DNA of 33,460 bases from a bacterium (GCA_002686365.1 NZBZ01000021.1:1-33460); one strand, 5' to 3'. Counted from the first letter of the stretch, positions 1-6,679 are shown. The notes: generated by a model from the letters alone, not told the origin. Numbers and translations: made by a program.

Positions 1-636
1 AAGAACTCCCCGCAGGTCTTACTCATATTGGTGGAAATTTAAGTCTTGAAGGTAGTCAGCTCAAAGAACTCCCCGCAGGTCTTACTTATATTGGTGGAAG
101 TTTGGATCTTTGGAAATCCCAGATCCAGGAATTTCCTGCAGGTCTTACTCATATTGGTGGTCATCTCTATCTTGAAGGTAGTCGGCTCAAAGAACTTCCC
201 GCAGGTCTTACTCATATTGGTCTAGATCTAAATCTTCAAGGTAGTCAGCTCAAGGAGTTGCCAGAAGGACTAGTACATATTGGCGGGAATCTAGATCTTA
301 GTGATAGTAAGGTAGAGAGGCTGCCAGCAGGTCTTACTCATATTAGTGGAGATCTAAGTCTTGAAGGTAGTCGGCTCAAAGAACTTCCCGCAGGTCTTAC
401 TCATATTAGTGAAGGTCTCTATCTTGAAGGTAGTCAGCTCAAAGAACTTCCCGCAGGTCTTACTCATATTGGTGGAAATTTAAGTCTTGAAGGTAGTCAG
501 CTCAAAGAACTCCCCGCAGGTCTTACTCATATTGGTGGAAGTTTGGATCTTCAGGATTCCCAGATCCAGGAACTCCCCGCAGGTCTTACTCATATTGGTG
601 GTCATCTCTATCTTGAAGGTAGTCAGCTTAAGGAGC
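1..636 (+). repeat. 63-bp tandem repeats inside the LRR-like gene
   Basis: About ten head-to-tail units of 63 bp (21 codons) fill the coding sequence. Many are nearly identical at the DNA level, for example the cores CCCGCAGGTCTTACTCATAT. Sub-blocks such as CTCAAAGAACT alternate with CAGATCCAGGAA, giving two unit subtypes. This suggests recent expansion or homogenisation by recombination or slippage. The array continues past the left window edge. Confidence 0.93.
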
Positions 637-683
637 TACCAGACAACATTGAAGACATCGTGAAGGGTGGAATTGCAAGATGA
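1..683 (+). CDS. Leucine-rich-repeat-like protein, 5' truncated by window edge
   Basis: The frame is open from base 3 and ends at TGA 681-683. No start is visible, so the gene begins upstream; a TTG inside the repeats at 102 is unlikely to be the real start. The visible ~226 residues are almost entirely 21-residue repeats of the type LPAGLTHIGGxLxLEGSQLKE. They have regularly spaced Leu/Ile and the LPxxL step seen in bacterial leucine-rich repeats of the LPEGL..GDLDLSGT kind. Such solenoids usually bind proteins or glycans, but no partner can be named. One repeat is divergent (LPEGLVHIGGNLDLSDSKVER), and a short non-repeat tail (LPDNIEDIVKGGIAR) closes the protein. Whether it carries a signal peptide cannot be seen. 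Confident that it is coding and LRR-like; function unknown. Confidence 0.85.
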   Translation, partial: ELPAGLTHIGGNLSLEGSQLKELPAGLTYIGGSLDLWKSQIQEFPAGLTHIGGHLYLEGSRLKELPAGLTHIGLDLNLQGSQLKELPEGLVHIGGNLDLSDSKVERLPAGLTHISGDLSLEGSRLKELPAGLTHISEGLYLEGSQLKELPAGLTHIGGNLSLEGSQLKELPAGLTHIGGSLDLQDSQIQELPAGLTHIGGHLYLEGSQLKELPDNIEDIVKGGIAR

Positions 684-744
684 GTATATTTAAAAAATAA
701 TTTGTCTTGCTGGTTTTTTTGTTGTTGGCAGAATAACTTTTATT

Positions 745-1755
745 ATGAATATATCAATTGGCATAGTGGGATTACCTAACGTCGGGAAGTCCACGCTGTT
801 TAATATACTCACAAAGCAGGCTGTGCTTGCGGCGAACTATCCGTTTGCGACAATTGACCCCAATGTGGGGATTGTTCCTGTACCGGATGAGCGAATTGAT
901 ACGCTCGCAGATATTTCGGAGAGCGTGGAGAAGATTCCTGCCGTTGTTGAGTTTTATGATATTGCGGGGCTTGTGAAGGGAGCGAGCACAGGAGAGGGAT
1001 TGGGCAATCAGTTTCTAACACACATTCGGGAGACGAGCGCGATCTGTATGGTGCTTCGTGTCTTCCCATCTTCGGACGTGGTTCATGTTGAGGGAGAGGT
1101 TGACGCTTTGCGGGATTTGGAGATTTTAGAGACGGAGCTTGTTTTGAAAGATTTTGAGACTATCAGTTCTCATTTGGACAAGGTGACAAAGCAGGCTAGG
1201 TCTGGCGACAAGAAAGAGGCGCTTCGGAAAGAGCGTGTGGAAGAGTTGTATGCCGCGCTTGATGGCGGCAAGCCGTTGTACGTCTCGGATACATTGTCGG
1301 AGGAGGCGCGGGAGATTGCGGGAGAGCTTGGGCTTTTGACAACCAAGCGGCAGATTTTTCTTTTGAATGGAAAGGAGGAAGATGTTTCGGCGGAGCTTCG
1401 TTCGGCAATTGAGGAACGTAGAGGGGCGTATGTTATTTCTGATTTGGGTACTGCGACGGACGTGTCGGGGCTTATTGGGAAGGCGTATGAGACGCTTGGG
1501 CTTATGAGTTTCTTTACGACAGGGGAAAAGGAGACGCGGGCATGGACTGTTCGGCGTGGAGCACTTGCTCCAGAGGCAGCAGGTGTAATTCATACGGATT
1601 TTGAGGAGAAGTTTATTCGTATGGATGTTGTTTCATATGATGATTTTATTTCGTGCGGCGGATGGAGTGGAGCGCGCTCAAAAGGGAAGGCACGAACGGA
1701 GGGGAGGGAGTATGAGGTGGCTGATGGGGATGTAGTACTTGTAAAACACGGATAA
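745..1755 (+). CDS. ychF: Redox-regulated/ribosome-associated ATPase YchF (OLA1 family)
   Basis: 336 aa, somewhat shorter than the usual ~363. The P-loop GLPNVGKST lies at residues 9-17, the G3 motif DIAG at 72-75, followed by the family-typical GLVKGAS. The G4 position reads NGKE rather than the NxDE/NVAE seen in many homologs; the family binds ATP rather than GTP. A coiled-coil-like middle (about 120-170) is followed by a C-terminal TGS domain with GVIHTDFEEKFIR, VVSYDDFI and the end EVADGDVVLVKHG, all strongly characteristic. YchF is a cytoplasmic ATPase that associates with ribosomes; its exact role is unsettled. The ATG at 745 gives the canonical N terminus. No good Shine-Dalgarno precedes it. 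The gene stands alone between the LRR gene and a convergent minus-strand gene. Confidence 0.97.
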   Translation: MNISIGIVGLPNVGKSTLFNILTKQAVLAANYPFATIDPNVGIVPVPDERIDTLADISESVEKIPAVVEFYDIAGLVKGASTGEGLGNQFLTHIRETSAICMVLRVFPSSDVVHVEGEVDALRDLEILETELVLKDFETISSHLDKVTKQARSGDKKEALRKERVEELYAALDGGKPLYVSDTLSEEAREIAGELGLLTTKRQIFLLNGKEEDVSAELRSAIEERRGAYVISDLGTATDVSGLIGKAYETLGLMSFFTTGEKETRAWTVRRGALAPEAAGVIHTDFEEKFIRMDVVSYDDFISCGGWSGARSKGKARTEGREYEVADGDVVLVKHG

Positions 1756-1781
1756 AAAAAAGTTCCCTCCGAGTGAGGGAA
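1754..1781 (-). terminator. Intrinsic terminator for the minus-strand island
   Basis: TTCCCTC (1763-1769) pairs with GAGGGAA (1775-1781) around a 5-nt loop. Reading the minus strand, the stem is followed by eight T residues (complement of 1754-1761). It lies 20 bases past the stop of the ORF at 1801 and abuts the ychF stop. On the + strand no T tract follows, so it mainly serves the minus-strand genes. Confidence 0.8.
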
Positions 1782-1800
1782 ATTGGGCGAGGTGTTCTTC

Positions 1801-2154
1801 TTACTTCCTTGTTCTTGCAAGTGAAGGAATTGGCTTGAGGGGGCCCTGAACTCCTTCTATGGCAATGACTATTCTCATGTTTTGCCCCAGGAGTTCCATG
1901 GCATTGATGGTGGTGGAGAATCGTATCGTTGCAGTAATTTTTCTCGTCCGCAGCCACCATCTTCTGGGCATTTCTTTCTCGAGTTTGAGAGTTGGGGTTT
2001 CTAGTTGGTAAGAATCCCAACGTTCAAAGCAGAACTCTGTTTTCCAGATTATTGATTTTGCTATTTGCCAAAGCCTATCTTTTTCTCCTTTTCTCTTCCA
2101 TGGCAACATGGGCCACTTTGCTGGGATTTTTAGAGTTCCTATTATAGGCACCAT
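1801..2154 (-). CDS. Hypothetical protein, 117 aa
   Basis: A basic, Trp-rich polypeptide (for example KRKGEKDRLWQIAKSIIW and MPRRWWLRTRKITATIRFST) that I do not recognise. It ends 20 bases before a good minus-strand terminator, which supports this frame over the two other open frames on the same strand. The proposed ATG at 2154 follows a purine-rich stretch (GAGAAAGATC). It overlaps the 62-aa ORF at 2075-2263 in another frame by 80 bases. The acidic start of that ORF plus this protein would make one sensible ~150-aa product if a frameshift lies near 2150. The choice between overlapping genes, a frameshifted single gene and a sequencing error is open. Confidence 0.5.
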   Translation of the reverse strand: MVPIIGTLKIPAKWPMLPWKRKGEKDRLWQIAKSIIWKTEFCFERWDSYQLETPTLKLEKEMPRRWWLRTRKITATIRFSTTINAMELLGQNMRIVIAIEGVQGPLKPIPSLARTRK

Positions 2155-2263
2155 GATCTTTCTCTAGTGTGAGTTCGCTGTTTGAGGGTAGGGATTCGAG
2201 GCGTTCTACTAGCGTTTGATCTGGCTCTAGAAGTCTTTCCAGTATTTGGTCGTCTGTTTCCAT
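2075..2263 (-). CDS. Small hypothetical protein, 62 aa (possibly the N-terminal part of the next ORF)
   Basis: It begins METDDQILERLLEPDQTLVE, an acidic helical segment, and has a plausible ribosome binding site (AGAGG, about 8 nt before the ATG at 2263). The last third (after DHG) becomes basic and irregular, just where it overlaps the 117-aa ORF in another frame. That pattern fits a real N terminus running into a frameshift, so the C-terminal part may not be genuine. It lies 61 bases downstream of the DoxX-like gene on the same strand. No family recognised. Confidence 0.45.
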   Translation of the reverse strand: METDDQILERLLEPDQTLVERLESLPSNSELTLEKDHGAYNRNSKNPSKVAHVAMEEKRRKR

Positions 2264-2324
2264 CTTTTATCCTCTTCTCGTCTACAGGCTTGTTGGTGGT
2301 TGGCGATACAGCACTATTCCTTTT

Positions 2325-2696
2325 TTATGACATGGAGTTAGGTTTGTCAATCTTTTTTCTATAAAGAAGCATTAAAGCATAGGAAGCTCCTAAGAGTCCA
2401 AAGTCGCGGAAGGTTACGTCGTCTATGCCGGAAAAGATTACAATTACTCCAATTGAGAGAAAGGCAAGGAGTGCGGCCAGCTTTTTATATATGCCTACTA
2501 GGAGTGCAATGGCTAGTATTATTTCAAACATTCCGTGGATAGTTAGGAATAGTTCGCGGGTAAGAAGGGGAATGCTATTTATCCACTGGGGGATGAATCC
2601 TATCCAGCTTGTTGGATTTAAAATAGAGTTTAGGCCTGCATAGAGGAAGGTTCCGGCGAGGCCGATCCGCAGTACTAATTCAGGTTTTATCTTCAT
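2325..2696 (-). CDS. DoxX-like integral membrane protein
   Basis: 123 aa with four hydrophobic segments, approximately residues 8-25, 45-68, 70-88 and 95-111. The spacing and motifs (LRIGLAGTFLYAGLNSI; FEIILAIALLVGIYKKLAALLAF) are those of DoxX/DoxD-like four-helix membrane proteins. Members occur in oxidoreductase or redox-stress contexts, but a specific role here is not supported. The ATG at 2696 sits 7 nt after an extended -10 (TGaTATACT on the minus strand), so the transcript is probably leaderless. The gene is divergent from scpA, whose likely start lies 28 bases away. Confidence 0.8.
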   Translation of the reverse strand: MKIKPELVLRIGLAGTFLYAGLNSILNPTSWIGFIPQWINSIPLLTRELFLTIHGMFEIILAIALLVGIYKKLAALLAFLSIGVIVIFSGIDDVTFRDFGLLGASYALMLLYRKKIDKPNSMS

Positions 2697-2703
2697 GCGG
2701 TTT

Positions 2704-2713
2704 AGTATATCAT
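2704..2713. promoter_or_regulatory. Overlapping divergent -10 elements for doxX-like gene and scpA
   Basis: The minus strand reads TATACT (2709-2704) preceded by TG, an extended -10, 7 nt before the DoxX-like ATG. The plus strand reads TATCAT (2708-2713), 11 nt before the scpA ATG at 2725. The two hexamers overlap, so the promoters would be mutually exclusive. No consensus -35 was seen for either. Inferred from sequence only. Confidence 0.5.
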
Positions 2714-2724
2714 TTGTATGTATT

Positions 2725-3444
2725 ATGGCGTACGCAGTAGATACTAGTGTTTATAAGGGTCCAATTGAGAAGCTTTTGGAGCTTGTTGAGGAAAAGAAAC
2801 TTGAGATTACAGAAGTAAATCTAGCAGAAGTTACTGGAGATTTTTTGGCGTATTTTGAGACCCTTCGACAGGCTCAGGGTAAAGAGCAGCAGGATTTTAA
2901 ATCCATTGTTGCAGATTTTTTGGTTGTTGCGTCCAGACTTCTTCTTATAAAATCGCGTGTGCTTTTGCCGAGCTTGGAGCTTGATGAGGAGGAAGAGGAG
3001 GATATTCGGGATTTAGAGTTTCGGCTAAAGCTTTATAAGGAGTTAAAGGGCACGAAGGCATATGTTCGGGAGAATTGGAGTGAGGTGCCGTTCATGGCAG
3101 GCAGAGAGTTTTTAATGTCAAAGGAGCCAATGTTCCTTCCTCCAAAGAAGATCCGGCCAGTGCATTTGCAAAAAGCTATGGTGAGAGTTTTTGATGAGCT
3201 TCAGCAGTTTTTGATGCCGGAGGAGAAGATAGAACGTGTTGTTATGAAGCTTGGAGATAAGATTCAGGAGCTTTTGAACAGGCTTACAGAGGAGCCGACA
3301 GATGTTGGGCATCTTGACGGGAAGAAGACTCGAGAGGAGGTTGTGACGCTTTTTATTGCAGTACTTCATCTTGTGCGGGATCATTTTGTTGATGTGAATC
3401 AGGAGGATGAATATGGCAAGATTTTTATTGCGAAGAGGCCGTAG
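2725..3444 (+). CDS. scpA: Segregation and condensation protein A
   Basis: The kleisin subunit of the Smc-ScpAB condensin, which bridges Smc heads and helps chromosome segregation. Visible family features are an N-terminal YKGPIEKLLELVEEKKLEI (in place of FxGPLDLLLxLIxxxxLDI), the core FLVVASRLLLIKSRVLLP, an acidic stretch, and a C-terminal winged-helix region ending in REEVVTLFIAVLHLVRDHFV. I chose the ATG at 2725 (239 aa). The in-frame ATG 30 bases upstream would add a Cys/Phe-rich stretch absent from the family and would overlap the doxX-like start. A 21-bp palindromic repeat at 2860-2880 is read in frame as TLRQAQG, between FLAYFE and the conserved core, where the usual linker is shorter. 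scpB follows after 24 bases. Confidence 0.93.
   Translation: MAYAVDTSVYKGPIEKLLELVEEKKLEITEVNLAEVTGDFLAYFETLRQAQGKEQQDFKSIVADFLVVASRLLLIKSRVLLPSLELDEEEEEDIRDLEFRLKLYKELKGTKAYVRENWSEVPFMAGREFLMSKEPMFLPPKKIRPVHLQKAMVRVFDELQQFLMPEEKIERVVMKLGDKIQELLNRLTEEPTDVGHLDGKKTREEVVTLFIAVLHLVRDHFVDVNQEDEYGKIFIAKRP
2860..2880 (+). repeat. 21-bp palindromic element inserted in frame in scpA
   Basis: ACCCT and AGGGT arms flank the centre TCGACAGGCTC. The 21 bp equal exactly seven codons (TLRQAQG). The same TTCGA..GCTCAG core with different but still complementary arms occurs near 30277 and 32083. I recall such palindromes as common dispersed repeats in bacterial and CPR genomes; this was not checked. Confidence 0.7.
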
Positions 3445-3450
3445 GTGGGG

Positions 3451-3456
3451 TAGAAT
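3451..3456 (+). promoter_or_regulatory. Possible -10 (TAGAAT) for scpB, near-leaderless
   Basis: TAGAAT ends 12 nt before the scpB ATG in the 24-nt scpA-scpB gap, and no Shine-Dalgarno is visible there. A start site 6-8 nt downstream would give a leader of at most a few bases. No clear -35. Weak evidence; scpB may simply be co-transcribed with scpA. Confidence 0.3.
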
Positions 3457-3468
3457 TGGAATGATTTA

Positions 3469-4023
3469 ATGTCTGATAATCGACTGGCACAACTTGAGGC
3501 GCTTCTTTTTTATCATGGCGAAGCAGTTACTCTTAAAAGGATTTCTTCGATTTTGAAGACTACGGAGAAGCGTGTAGAGAAGCTTGTTTTGGAGTATAAA
3601 AAGGAACTTGAGGCGCGGGAACAGGGAGGTTTTACGCTTTTGCAGGATAAGGGAAAGGTTCAGCTTGTGACAAAGCCGGAGTTTCGTTCTATTTTTGAAA
3701 AACTGGTTTCAGATGAGCTAAAAGAGGATCTTACTCCTGCATCACTTGAGACGCTTGCGATTATTGCCTATCTTGGGCCTTTGTCGCGCGCAGAGATTGA
3801 TTATATTCGGGGCGTGAACTCTTCTTTCATGGTTCGAAATCTTGTGCTTCGTGGACTTATTGATAGACAGAAGGGATTAAAGAAGCGGGGAGCATATGCT
3901 TACACTGCGAGTTTTGATTTTTTGAAGCATATTGGGCTGGGCAAGACAGAAGATTTGCCTGAGTATGAGAAGTATCATGATGTGCTTCAGAAGCTGGAAG
4001 AACAGGAGCAGGAAAGTTCTTAA
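3469..4023 (+). CDS. scpB: Segregation and condensation protein B
   Basis: 184 aa, normal for the family. Two winged-helix domains: the first covers about residues 5-80 (LEALLFYHGEAVTLKRISSI, then ELEAREQGGFTLLQDKG), the second about 90-165 with LTPASLETLAIIAYLGPLSR, a canonical ScpB signature, and RGVNSSFMVRNLVLRGLIDR. ScpB dimers bind ScpA and complete the Smc condensin. It ends in an acidic Glu/Gln tail. It lies 24 bases downstream of scpA in the usual order. The smc gene is not in the window. Confidence 0.95.
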   Translation: MSDNRLAQLEALLFYHGEAVTLKRISSILKTTEKRVEKLVLEYKKELEAREQGGFTLLQDKGKVQLVTKPEFRSIFEKLVSDELKEDLTPASLETLAIIAYLGPLSRAEIDYIRGVNSSFMVRNLVLRGLIDRQKGLKKRGAYAYTASFDFLKHIGLGKTEDLPEYEKYHDVLQKLEEQEQESS

Positions 4024-4040
4024 GGTATAAGTTTAAAGTT

Positions 4041-4067
4041 TCCGCCAAAGGCGGATCCGCCTCGGGC
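4041..4067 (+). repeat. Paired small hairpins between scpB and the carboxypeptidase gene
   Basis: TCCGCC-AAA-GGCGGA (4041-4055) is directly followed by a second, weaker stem, CCGCC-TC-GGGCG. A-rich then T-rich sequence follows (GAAAAAAGTTTTT) up to the ATG at 4081. It could terminate or attenuate transcription from scpAB, or be a dispersed palindromic repeat. A related stem with an ATCCGCC arm closes the region near 22807. Confidence 0.55.
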
Positions 4068-4080
4068 GAAAAAAGTTTTT

Positions 4081-5049
4081 ATGAATACTATAAAGTGGCA
4101 AGCATTGGCATTGGCAGGAGTGGTACTTGTTTCTGCTTTTCTTACTCGCGTAGGAGTGGAGGCAGATCGCACAGTTGATTCAGAAGCTGGTTCAGAAGAG
4201 TTAGCTTCTTTAGAGGAGAGTCTTCCTCAGGAAGATTCTTCTGATTTTTTTGAGGATTCTTTATCTTTTGCCCAAGTTAGAGATGCGCGACGCGCGCCTA
4301 CCAGAGATTGGGATGTTCTTGATCCTCAAGTTTCTGCAGAGGCAGTGCTTATTCAGTCTCTTGACGGTGCGTTTCCTTTTTATCACAGTCGGACGTACGC
4401 GGTTTGGCCTACTGCTTCTCTTACAAAGCTTCTTACAGCTGTTGTTGTTCTTGAAGAGATTGGGGAGAACAGGAAAATTACAATTACAGAGCGGGCAGTT
4501 GCCACAGAAGGTATTGCAGGAAATCTTCGGGACGGGGAGATTTACTCGGCTCAGGATCTTTTGAAGATTATGCTTCTTACATCAAGTAATGATGCGGCTG
4601 TTGCATTTGAAGATCACGCAGGTGGACAGGATGAGTTTGTGCGTCTTATGACGAGGAAGGCGCGAGAGCTGGGGATGTCAAATACACTTTTTTATGACGG
4701 GACAGGCCTTTCAGATCTGAATTCTTCTACTGCAAGCGATCTGCTTCGTCTTCTGCGATATATTGTAGAGACCTATCCTCAGATTTTGCAGTGGACGAGG
4801 ATTCCAGGCTTTCTTGTTCAGCCAATAAATGATATTGATAGCCGGGAGGTTCGGAATATTAATCCATTGGTTAATAATTTAGAGTTTTTGGGAGGAAAGA
4901 CAGGGACCTCGCCTCGCGCTCGGGAGAATCTTATTTCTCTTTTCTCCCTAGGTCAGCATAGAATTGTTATGATTATTCTAGGCAGTAGAGATAGGGCAGC
5001 AGAGAGTGAGAAGCTGCTTTCGTGGGCGAGGAAGGCGTACGGTTTGTAA
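4081..5049 (+). CDS. D-alanyl-D-alanine carboxypeptidase-like serine peptidase (S11/PBP family)
   Basis: 322 aa with an N-terminal hydrophobic anchor or signal (residues 6-24, WQALALAGVVLVSAFLTRVG), an acidic Ser/Glu-rich spacer to about residue 75, then a penicillin-binding fold. All three active-site motifs are present: SxxK as S113-L-T-K116, SxN as S168-S-N170, and KTG at 273-275 (GGKTGTS). S11 enzymes trim the terminal D-Ala from peptidoglycan pentapeptides outside the membrane. No C-terminal amphipathic membrane helix of the E. coli PBP5 type is evident, so anchoring is probably N-terminal. mraY follows after 3 bases, consistent with one cell-wall operon. Its exact specificity (carboxypeptidase or endopeptidase) cannot be read from sequence. 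Confidence 0.92.
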   Translation: MNTIKWQALALAGVVLVSAFLTRVGVEADRTVDSEAGSEELASLEESLPQEDSSDFFEDSLSFAQVRDARRAPTRDWDVLDPQVSAEAVLIQSLDGAFPFYHSRTYAVWPTASLTKLLTAVVVLEEIGENRKITITERAVATEGIAGNLRDGEIYSAQDLLKIMLLTSSNDAAVAFEDHAGGQDEFVRLMTRKARELGMSNTLFYDGTGLSDLNSSTASDLLRLLRYIVETYPQILQWTRIPGFLVQPINDIDSREVRNINPLVNNLEFLGGKTGTSPRARENLISLFSLGQHRIVMIILGSRDRAAESEKLLSWARKAYGL

Positions 5050-5052
5050 TTT

Positions 5053-6099
5053 ATGGAAATATTTGAAGCAGTACGGATTTTGATAATGTTTGCGCTTTCG
5101 TTTATTGTGGCGCTTCTTTTCACGCCTCTTGTTTTGCATTTTTTGGAGAAGTATGACATTCGTAAAAAGAATATTCGGGGAGGGGATAGCGCTCCGGTGT
5201 TTCATGGGCTTCATAGAGAAAAGTCCGGAACGGTGACGATGGCAGGAATTATTGTGTGGCTTACTGTGCTTTTGTTAGCTCTTGTTTTTTTTCTTCTTCA
5301 GGGGTTTTTGAATGGATTTGTAAACTATTTTAATTTTGTTGACAGGGCAGAGACCTATTTGCCTCTTGCAGCGCTTTTTCTTTCTGCTGTTGTGGGACTT
5401 ATTGATGATTTGTTTGGAGTGCGCGGTAAGGGAGCAAAGAGCGGAGGGCTTAGTGTGAAGCAGAGGCTTCTTATTTTTACAGGCGTTGCAATTCTGGGAG
5501 CTCTTTGGTTTTACTTCCGGCTTGATTGGGATGTGCTGTACATTCCGTTTGTTGGCACAGTTTCCATTGGTCCGTGGTACATTCTTCTTTTTGTGTTTGT
5601 ACTTGTTGCCACAGCGTTTTCTACAAATGAAACTGATGGGCTTGATGGGCTTGCTGCCGGAGTTCTTTTCTTTGCGTTTGGCGCAATGATTATTGTTTCT
5701 TTCGTTCTTCAGAGATACGATCTTGCTGTTATGAATGCGGCTATACTTGGCGCGCTTCTTGCTTTTATTTGGTTTAATATTTATCCTGCTCGATTTTTTA
5801 TGGGGGACACAGGGTCTATGTCTTTGGGGATTACATTGGGAGTTATGGTTATGTTGACGAATACCGTATTCTTTTTGCCATTTTTTGCATTTGTTCTTGT
5901 TTTAGAGTCTGGGTCTGTGATTTTGCAGGTTTTGAGTAAGAAGTTAAAGGGAAGGAAGATTTTTCATTCTACTCCGATTCATCATCATTTTGAGGCGCTT
6001 GGGTGGCCAGAGAGTCAGATAACCATGCGTTTCTGGATTATTGCTGTTGTTGCTTCCCTTTTTGGTTTAGTGCTTTTCTTTTTATCGCAGTTTGCGTAA
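5053..6099 (+). CDS. mraY: Phospho-N-acetylmuramoyl-pentapeptide transferase
   Basis: 348 aa polytopic membrane enzyme that moves phospho-MurNAc-pentapeptide from UDP to undecaprenyl phosphate, forming lipid I. Diagnostic motifs are all present: GTVTMAGI near residue 60, the acidic pair in LIDDLFG, NETDGLDGLAAG, FFMGDTGSMSLG, and the His-rich loop STPIHHHFEALGWPE near the C terminus. About ten hydrophobic segments are visible. Length is slightly below the usual 360. The gene is 3 bases downstream of the carboxypeptidase gene. The next + strand cell-wall gene is separated from it by an independent unit of tiny ORFs at 6117-6673. Confidence 0.97.
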   Translation: MEIFEAVRILIMFALSFIVALLFTPLVLHFLEKYDIRKKNIRGGDSAPVFHGLHREKSGTVTMAGIIVWLTVLLLALVFFLLQGFLNGFVNYFNFVDRAETYLPLAALFLSAVVGLIDDLFGVRGKGAKSGGLSVKQRLLIFTGVAILGALWFYFRLDWDVLYIPFVGTVSIGPWYILLFVFVLVATAFSTNETDGLDGLAAGVLFFAFGAMIIVSFVLQRYDLAVMNAAILGALLAFIWFNIYPARFFMGDTGSMSLGITLGVMVMLTNTVFFLPFFAFVLVLESGSVILQVLSKKLKGRKIFHSTPIHHHFEALGWPESQITMRFWIIAVVASLFGLVLFFLSQFA

Positions 6100-6113
6100 C
6101 AATTTGGGGGTTT

Positions 6114-6122
6114 TGGTATAAT
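6114..6122 (+). promoter_or_regulatory. Extended -10 promoter of the small-ORF unit
   Basis: TGgTATAAT is a perfect -10 hexamer (6117-6122) with the TGn extension. It lies 15 bases after the mraY stop and 58 bases before the first small ORF. No convincing -35 was found, which is acceptable for an extended -10. A start near 6129 would give a transcript of about 545 nt ending at the terminator at 6643-6673. Confidence 0.65.
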
Positions 6123-6179
6123 AGATGTAGTGTTGGTGAGAATTGCATAAGGAACTACGTTGGATGGAGGAGAGAGGCG

Positions 6180-6407
6180 ATGGGAGCTCTCATGGAGAAA
6201 CTCCAGGAGCTAAGTACAGAGGTTGGTAACTTTAGGGCACTAGTTCTTAGAAAAGAAGCGAGTCTTAGGGCCGCATCCGCGGTGGAGCGGGCACTAATAC
6301 AGTTGGATATTCAATGCATCGTTTCCAGGGAGCCCGCATTAACAGCGGGAATTAGTTCCCTGATCGATTCTATAGAACAGGCAGCTTCTGAAAACAGAGT
6401 TGCATGA
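6180..6407 (+). CDS. Small protein, 75 aa, first ORF of the small-ORF unit
   Basis: ATG at 6180 follows GGAGG and GAGAGG, a good ribosome binding site by the standards of this window. A longer open frame reaching back into mraY is not credible. The product (MGALMEKLQELSTEVGNF..., ending IEQAASENRVA) is predicted mostly alpha-helical with one Cys and no signal peptide or membrane segment. No family recognised. Codon choice (CTC, ATC, TCC, GCC, CTA) is more mixed than the G/T-ending pattern of the flanking + strand genes, hinting at a different origin. An ORF with a consensus Shine-Dalgarno starts 12 bases after its stop. Confidence 0.6.
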   Translation: MGALMEKLQELSTEVGNFRALVLRKEASLRAASAVERALIQLDIQCIVSREPALTAGISSLIDSIEQAASENRVA

Positions 6408-6419
6408 GAGGAGGTAACA

Positions 6420-6464
6420 ATGGCCAATGTCAATGGCTTGGACGTTTCAGTCGCAAACCTCTGA
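6420..6464 (+). CDS. Tiny ORF, 14 aa (MANVNGLDVSVANL)
   Basis: A full AGGAGG (6409-6414) with 5-nt spacing precedes the ATG at 6420, the best ribosome binding site in the window. The 14-codon ORF ends at TGA 6462-6464. It could be a leader peptide, a small secreted peptide or a translational coupling device. Function unknown; support is the initiation signal and position only. Confidence 0.45.
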   Translation: MANVNGLDVSVANL

Positions 6465-6483
6465 TGTAGAGAGGAGGAGGTCG

Positions 6484-6516
6484 GTGTGGTCTGATTATGA
6501 GCCCATAATGCTGTGA
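6484..6516 (+). CDS. Tiny ORF, 10 aa (GTG start, MWSDYEPIML)
   Basis: GAGGAGGAGG (6471-6480) ends 3 nt before GTG 6484, which opens ten codons to TGA 6514-6516. Spacing is short and the start is GTG, so this is the least certain ORF of the set. The strong purine-rich site nevertheless needs an explanation, since the next ORF has its own site 35 bases later. Confidence 0.3.
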   Translation: MWSDYEPIML

Positions 6517-6528
6517 GAGGAGCGTCAG

Positions 6529-6633
6529 ATGAGGGGCTTTGTGAGAGCGTTTGCCAGGCTTCTGCCCGGCACTCTCTTGGGATTGTACTTCTACTTGGTA
6601 GAGAGCATCCCTGGTGGTGTGGGTTCTTGGTGA
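6529..6633 (+). CDS. Small hydrophobic peptide, 34 aa
   Basis: AGGAG (6518-6522) with 6-nt spacing precedes ATG 6529. The peptide has a cationic start (MRGFVRAFAR) followed by a hydrophobic stretch (LLPGTLLGLYFYLV) and a Gly-rich end (IPGGVGSW). It could span or associate with the membrane, as small membrane peptides and type I toxins do, but no homology is claimed. It is the last ORF before the terminator. Confidence 0.5.
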   Translation: MRGFVRAFARLLPGTLLGLYFYLVESIPGGVGSW

Positions 6634-6642
6634 GGGTCGGTC

Positions 6643-6673
6643 GCCGCTAGTTACGTGCTAGCGGCATTTTTTT
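6643..6673 (+). terminator. Strong Rho-independent terminator of the small-ORF unit
   Basis: GCCGCTAG (6643-6650) pairs perfectly with CTAGCGGC (6658-6665) around a 7-nt loop, followed by A and seven T (6667-6673). It lies 10 bases after the 34-aa ORF stop. This isolates the unit from the amidohydrolase gene. Confidence 0.9.
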
Positions 6674-6679
6674 ATATTT

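Noticed and set aside
6117-6673. Single structured RNA (RNase P RNA or tmRNA) in place of small ORFs
   Set aside because: Characteristic conserved segments of either RNA are absent, and repeated Shine-Dalgarno plus start-stop frames fit better.
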